Of a stretch of 16,277 bases of DNA, positions 13,633-16,277 are shown piece by piece. Each line of letters starts with the position of its first letter. The stretch's first letter is position 1. A program made the translations under genes and the position numbers. Origin of the DNA: DAIRVC01 sp036803025 (GTDB taxonomy: Bacteria; Chloroflexota; Anaerolineae; Anaerolineales; E44-bin32); assembly GCA_036803025.1 (NCBI GenBank), contig DAIRVC010000048.1, forward strand, positions 1 through 16,277, given 5' to 3'. The notes beneath the pieces are model-generated. The model ran no database searches. It was given only the letters and a program-made list of their open reading frames with translations, and had not been told where the DNA came from.

Positions 13633-13730
13633 GCGAGGCTCCGGGCATGGCCGGCCCGGCCGATGCCGGCGGGCTGCGCGATCGCGCGCAGAGCGGAAGC
13701 CCGTGCGGAAGCCCTTCCGAGCCACGCCGC

Positions 13731-13759
13731 TTGACGGTGAAGGACCCGCATGGTATCCT
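13731..13759 (+). promoter_or_regulatory. Sigma70-type promoter of the hrcA-grpE-dnaK operon
   Basis: TTGACG (13731-13736) and TATCCT (13754-13759) are separated by 17 nt. Transcription is expected near 13766, placing CIRCE at the very beginning of the transcript. HrcA bound there would block initiation or clearance. Confidence 0.8.
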
Positions 13760-13772
13760 AGACGCCGCTCGA

Positions 13773-13799
13773 TTAGCACTCTCACGCCGAGAGTGCTAA
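13773..13799 (+). promoter_or_regulatory. CIRCE operator for HrcA
   Basis: TTAGCACTC (13773-13781), nine nt, then GAGTGCTAA (13791-13799) match the CIRCE consensus exactly in both arms. It lies between the promoter and the hrcA Shine-Dalgarno (GGAGG, 13801-13805), so HrcA autoregulates its own operon with grpE and dnaK; heat or misfolded protein relieves repression. Confidence 0.97.
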
Positions 13800-13810
13800 C
13801 GGAGGCTTGG

Positions 13811-14845
13811 ATGGCGCCGGCTTTGACGGAGCGTCAGGAGACCATTCTGGCGCTGGTCATCCATGAATACATCGATACCGCCCAGCCGGTCGGCTCCAAG
13901 AGCCTGGTCGGGCAGTTCGACTTGGGCGTCAGTCCGGCGACGGTGCGCAATGAAATGGTGGCGCTGACGCAGGCGGGGATGCTGCGGCAGCCGCATACCT
14001 CGGCCGGCCGCGTGCCGACCGAAGAGGGCTACCGCTACTTCGTGCGGCGATTGGTGGGTGAGACCGACCTGCCGCAGGAAGAGAAGCGGCTGATCAGCCA
14101 CCAGTTTCACCAGGCCCGGGCGGATGTCGACGAGTGGGTGCGTTTGGCGGCCTCGGTGCTGGCCCAGCACTCGCGTGTGGCCTCGTTGGTGACCGCCCCG
14201 CGGTCGACACGGGCGGTCTTCAAACATCTGGAGCTGATTGCCACAGCCGGACGGCAAGTGCTTTTGGTGCTGGTGCTGCAAGGCGGAGATGTCCGCCAGC
14301 AGATGCTCACGCTGGCCGAGGTTGTGCCTCAGGAGCGTCTGACCGAGACGGCCGGCAAGATCAGCCAGGCCTGCCTGGGCCGTGATGCCGCCGGGGTGCA
14401 ATCGCAGGCCGGTCACTTCGATGCGCTGGGCCAGGAAGTCTCGCGGCTGGTGGCCGAGGTGATGTCTCGGGCCGATGCGGTCTCCGCCGGCGAGCTGGTG
14501 CACGACGGCCTGGCCAACATGCTCAGCCTGCCCGAGTTCGCCGACTCGGAGACAATGCGTCAGTCGCTGCGGCTATTGGAGGAGCGCTCCTTCCTGGAGG
14601 AGTTCCTGGCCAAGGCGCTCAGCCCGGCGGTCGGCGGTGTGCAGGTGGTGATCGGCGGAGAAGGCGCCTGGGAGGAGCTGCGCGACTGCTCGATGGTCCT
14701 GGCCAGGTACGGCGCACCCGGTTTCGCCACCGGCGCGCTGGGTGTGCTCGGCCCGACTCGCATGGCTTACGGCCGCACGATCTCGGCCGTGCGCTACGTC
14801 GCCGGGCTGATGAGCGACCTGGTGGTCGAGGCGTTCGCCGGCTGA
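13811..14845 (+). CDS. hrcA: Heat-inducible transcription repressor HrcA
   Basis: This 344-residue DNA-binding repressor of class I heat-shock genes binds the CIRCE element just upstream. The N-terminal winged-helix domain (1-~80) has ERQETILALVIHEYI, PVGSKSLV, GVSPATVRNEMVAL and the family hallmark HTSAGRVPTEEGYRYFV (62-78). The middle GAF-like domain contains residues ~85-240. The C-terminal part shows the usual VVIGGEG, ARYGAPGFATGALGVLGPTRMAYGRTISAVRYVA. The length is typical. The reading frame is open back to 13562, but the start at 13811 has GGAGG at 5 nt and lies just after CIRCE; the longer frame crosses promoter and operator. grpE follows after 30 nt. Confidence 0.96.
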   Translation: MAPALTERQETILALVIHEYIDTAQPVGSKSLVGQFDLGVSPATVRNEMVALTQAGMLRQPHTSAGRVPTEEGYRYFVRRLVGETDLPQEEKRLISHQFHQARADVDEWVRLAASVLAQHSRVASLVTAPRSTRAVFKHLELIATAGRQVLLVLVLQGGDVRQQMLTLAEVVPQERLTETAGKISQACLGRDAAGVQSQAGHFDALGQEVSRLVAEVMSRADAVSAGELVHDGLANMLSLPEFADSETMRQSLRLLEERSFLEEFLAKALSPAVGGVQVVIGGEGAWEELRDCSMVLARYGAPGFATGALGVLGPTRMAYGRTISAVRYVAGLMSDLVVEAFAG

Positions 14846-14875
14846 CGGAGACGCCGGAATGGAGAAGGGGAAACG

Positions 14876-15553
14876 GTGAAGCGATCCAAGCAGACGAAGG
14901 AAGGGGTCAAATCGACGGGGGAGGCGCCGCAGACGGAGACGCCGGAGGCGGAGGCGGCTTCGCCTCAGCCCGACCGGACCGGCACGCAGCCGTCAGACGA
15001 GACGGAGGCGGGGCCGGCGCCCGTTGAGGCGGCCGCGCCGGAGGGCGCGGCCGAGCGGGCCCCCGCCCCGGCCGAGGCGGCCCCGACCACGCTCGAAGAG
15101 GCGCTGGCGCGCTGGGGTGAGGCACGCAGCCTGGCCGACGAGTACCTCGACGGCTGGCAGCGGGCGCGGGCTGAATTCGCCAACTACAAGAAGCGCGTCG
15201 ACCGCGAGCTGGAACAGGCGCGCGGCACCGTGGCGGCTGAGGTGCTGACGCACATTCTGCCGATCTTGGACGATCTGGAGCGGGCGCTGCGCGACAGGCC
15301 GGAGGCCGAGAACCTGCAGGCCTGGGCGGAAGGGATCGAGCTCATCCACCGCAAGTTGGCGACCCTGCTGGAGGCCGAGGGGGTCGAGCAGATCCAGGCC
15401 GTGGGCGAGACCTTCGACCCGAACGTGCACGAAGCCATCACATTCGAAGAGAACGACGAGGTCGAGCACGGAAAGATCATCGACGTCATTCGCCAAGGAT
15501 ACCGGTTGGGCGAGCGCGTACTGCGTCCGGCCATGGTCCGCGTGGCTCGCTAG
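14876..15553 (+). CDS. grpE: Nucleotide exchange factor GrpE
   Basis: A 225-residue co-chaperone that releases ADP from DnaK in the cytoplasm. The first ~70 residues are a low-complexity tail rich in E, A, P and T and probably disordered. A long helix/coiled-coil follows (LADEYLDGWQRARAEFANYKKRV to LDDLERALRD, ~86-140). The C-terminal beta-wing domain has the family signature GETFDPNVHEAI (177-188) and IIDVIRQGYRLGERVLRPAMVRVA. The GTG start at 14876 has AAGGGG about 5 nt before it. The gene sits between hrcA and dnaK (gap to dnaK 11 nt), so all three are one transcript. Slightly longer than the family mean because of the acidic N-tail. Confidence 0.96.
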   Translation: MKRSKQTKEGVKSTGEAPQTETPEAEAASPQPDRTGTQPSDETEAGPAPVEAAAPEGAAERAPAPAEAAPTTLEEALARWGEARSLADEYLDGWQRARAEFANYKKRVDRELEQARGTVAAEVLTHILPILDDLERALRDRPEAENLQAWAEGIELIHRKLATLLEAEGVEQIQAVGETFDPNVHEAITFEENDEVEHGKIIDVIRQGYRLGERVLRPAMVRVAR

Positions 15554-15564
15554 AAGAGGACGGA

Positions 15565-16277
15565 ATGGGAAAGATCATCGGCATTGACCTGGGGACGACC
15601 AACTCGGTCGTCGCGGTAATGGAGGGCGGCGAGTCGGTGGTCATCCCCTCCTCGGAAGGCGGCCGCCTGGTGCCATCGGTCGTGGCGGTCAACCCCAAGA
15701 CCGGCGAGCGCATGGTCGGCCAGGTCGCCCGTCGACAGGCGATCGTCAACCCGGAGAACACCATCTTCTCGATCAAGCGCTTCATGGGGCGCAAGTTCTC
15801 CGATGCGGAAGTGCAGCGCGCCCTGGCGCTGGTCCCCTACAAGGTCAGCGCCGCGGCCAACGGCGACGTGCGCGTGCGGCTGGGCGACCGCGACTACTCG
15901 GCAGCCGAGATCTCAGCCATGATCCTGGCCAAGCTCAAGGTCGACGCAGAAGCCTACCTGGGCGAGCCGGTCACGCAGGCGGTCATCACCGTCCCGGCCT
16001 ACTTCAACGACGCCCAGCGCAACGCCACCAAGGACGCCGGCAAGATCGCCGGGCTGGAGGTGCTGCGCATCATCAACGAGCCGACGGCGGCGGCGCTGGC
16101 GTACGGCCTGGACAAGAAGAAGGACGAGAAGATCGCGGTGTTCGACCTGGGAGGCGGGACGTTCGACATCAGCATCCTCGAGGTGGGCATCCTCGAGGTG
16201 GGCGAGGGAGTGGTGCAGGTGCTGAGCACGAACGGCGACACGCACCTGGGCGGCGACGATTTCGATCAGGTCGTCAT
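15565..16277 (+). CDS. dnaK: Chaperone DnaK (Hsp70), N-terminal 237 residues, partial
   Basis: This is the N-terminal part of the ATP-driven protein-folding chaperone; the frame stays open to the window edge. The phosphate-1 motif GIDLGTTNSVVAVMEGG is at 6-22. VITVPAYFNDAQRNATKDAGKIAGL and INEPTAAALAYG (around 169-180) form the central ATPase motifs, phosphate-2 is DLGGGTFD (194-201), and NGDTHLGGDDFDQ closes the visible part. AGAGGA lies 4 nt before the ATG. Directly after the phosphate-2 motif, residues 204-208 (ILEVG) are repeated at 209-213 because of an exact 15-bp tandem duplication, giving a longer beta-hairpin than in most Gram-positive-type DnaKs. The frame is kept, so a functional protein is plausible. 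The remaining ATPase lobe and substrate-binding domain are not in the window. Confidence 0.96.
   Translation, partial: MGKIIGIDLGTTNSVVAVMEGGESVVIPSSEGGRLVPSVVAVNPKTGERMVGQVARRQAIVNPENTIFSIKRFMGRKFSDAEVQRALALVPYKVSAAANGDVRVRLGDRDYSAAEISAMILAKLKVDAEAYLGEPVTQAVITVPAYFNDAQRNATKDAGKIAGLEVLRIINEPTAAALAYGLDKKKDEKIAVFDLGGGTFDISILEVGILEVGEGVVQVLSTNGDTHLGGDDFDQVV
16172..16203 (+). repeat. 15-bp tandem duplication inside dnaK
   Basis: The unit GCATCCTCGAGGTGG occurs twice head to tail (16172-16186 and 16187-16201), followed by GC that begins a third copy. It is in frame and duplicates ILEVG. The identity is exact, including all wobble positions. Confidence 0.95.

Noticed and set aside
13644..13667. 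GGCAT...ATGCC hairpin with a bulged G between the thioredoxin and hrcA promoters
   Set aside because: It lies upstream of both transcription starts, so it would not be in either mRNA; an operator role is possible but nothing supports it.
14859..14879. Six-codon ORF (MEKGKR) whose TGA overlaps the grpE GTG
   Set aside because: It is short, consists of the purine-rich Shine-Dalgarno itself, and similar ORFs arise by chance.
1..16277. Search for mobile elements, CRISPR arrays, tRNA/rRNA genes and defence islands
   Set aside because: No transposase-like ORF, spaced direct repeats, cloverleaf-like tRNA or defence gene was recognised; composition is uniform and all long genes are core families.

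Overview
The window looks like a stretch of ordinary core chromosome from a GC-rich, free-living bacterium, most likely Chloroflexota (Anaerolineae-like). This taxonomic guess is inference. It rests on high GC, a T-box leader in front of trpS, a K+-independent membrane pyrophosphatase, a GldFG-type ABC operon with a DUF4340 protein beside the primary sigma factor, a methylmalonyl-CoA mutase B12 subunit with its MeaB GTPase, and an hrcA-grpE-dnaK operon under CIRCE. No mobile element, CRISPR array, phage gene, rRNA or tRNA was seen.

Layout from left to right. (1) 1-660, minus: N-terminal part of the primary sigma factor, cut by the window edge. (2) 769-4637, minus: a tight four-gene operon with ABC ATPase, ABC-2 permease, GldG-like protein and DUF4340 protein. 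(3) 4638-4939: a divergent promoter region with one sigma70-type promoter for each direction. (4) 4940-8932, plus: hppA, a histone-deacetylase-family amidohydrolase and a small HExxH protein, spaced 21 and 33 nt apart. A perfect 10-bp hairpin ends this block opposite the convergent prs. (5) 9002-11484, minus: a divergent PRPP synthetase, meaB and the small B12-binding mutase subunit. (6) 11724-13126, minus: trpS behind a complete T-box leader with a consensus promoter, a UGG specifier and mutually exclusive antiterminator and terminator helices. (7) 13155-13632, minus: a thioredoxin with a WCHPC active site, its own promoter and a strong 3' hairpin. (8) 13731-16277, plus: heat-shock operon hrcA-grpE-dnaK with promoter and perfect CIRCE; dnaK runs off the window.

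The genes serve separate housekeeping functions: transcription initiation, membrane energetics, nucleotide precursor supply, B12-dependent propionyl/methylmalonyl metabolism, tRNA charging, redox control and protein folding. The regulatory DNA is unusually readable. Five promoters fit TTGAC(A/T/G)-N17/18-TAnnnT, and they decide several start codons: hppA, the ABC ATPase and trpS all begin downstream of the longest possible ORF start.

I did not find a convincing undescribed multi-gene system. The items most worth a second look are an exact 15-bp in-frame tandem duplication inside the dnaK ATPase domain, the Trp T-box with its full switching architecture, a PRPP synthetase with altered substrate-binding loops, a perfect palindrome at the -35 position of the mutase/meaB promoter, the GldFG-type transporter next to the sigma factor, and the uncharacterised HExxH protein behind the deacetylase-like gene.
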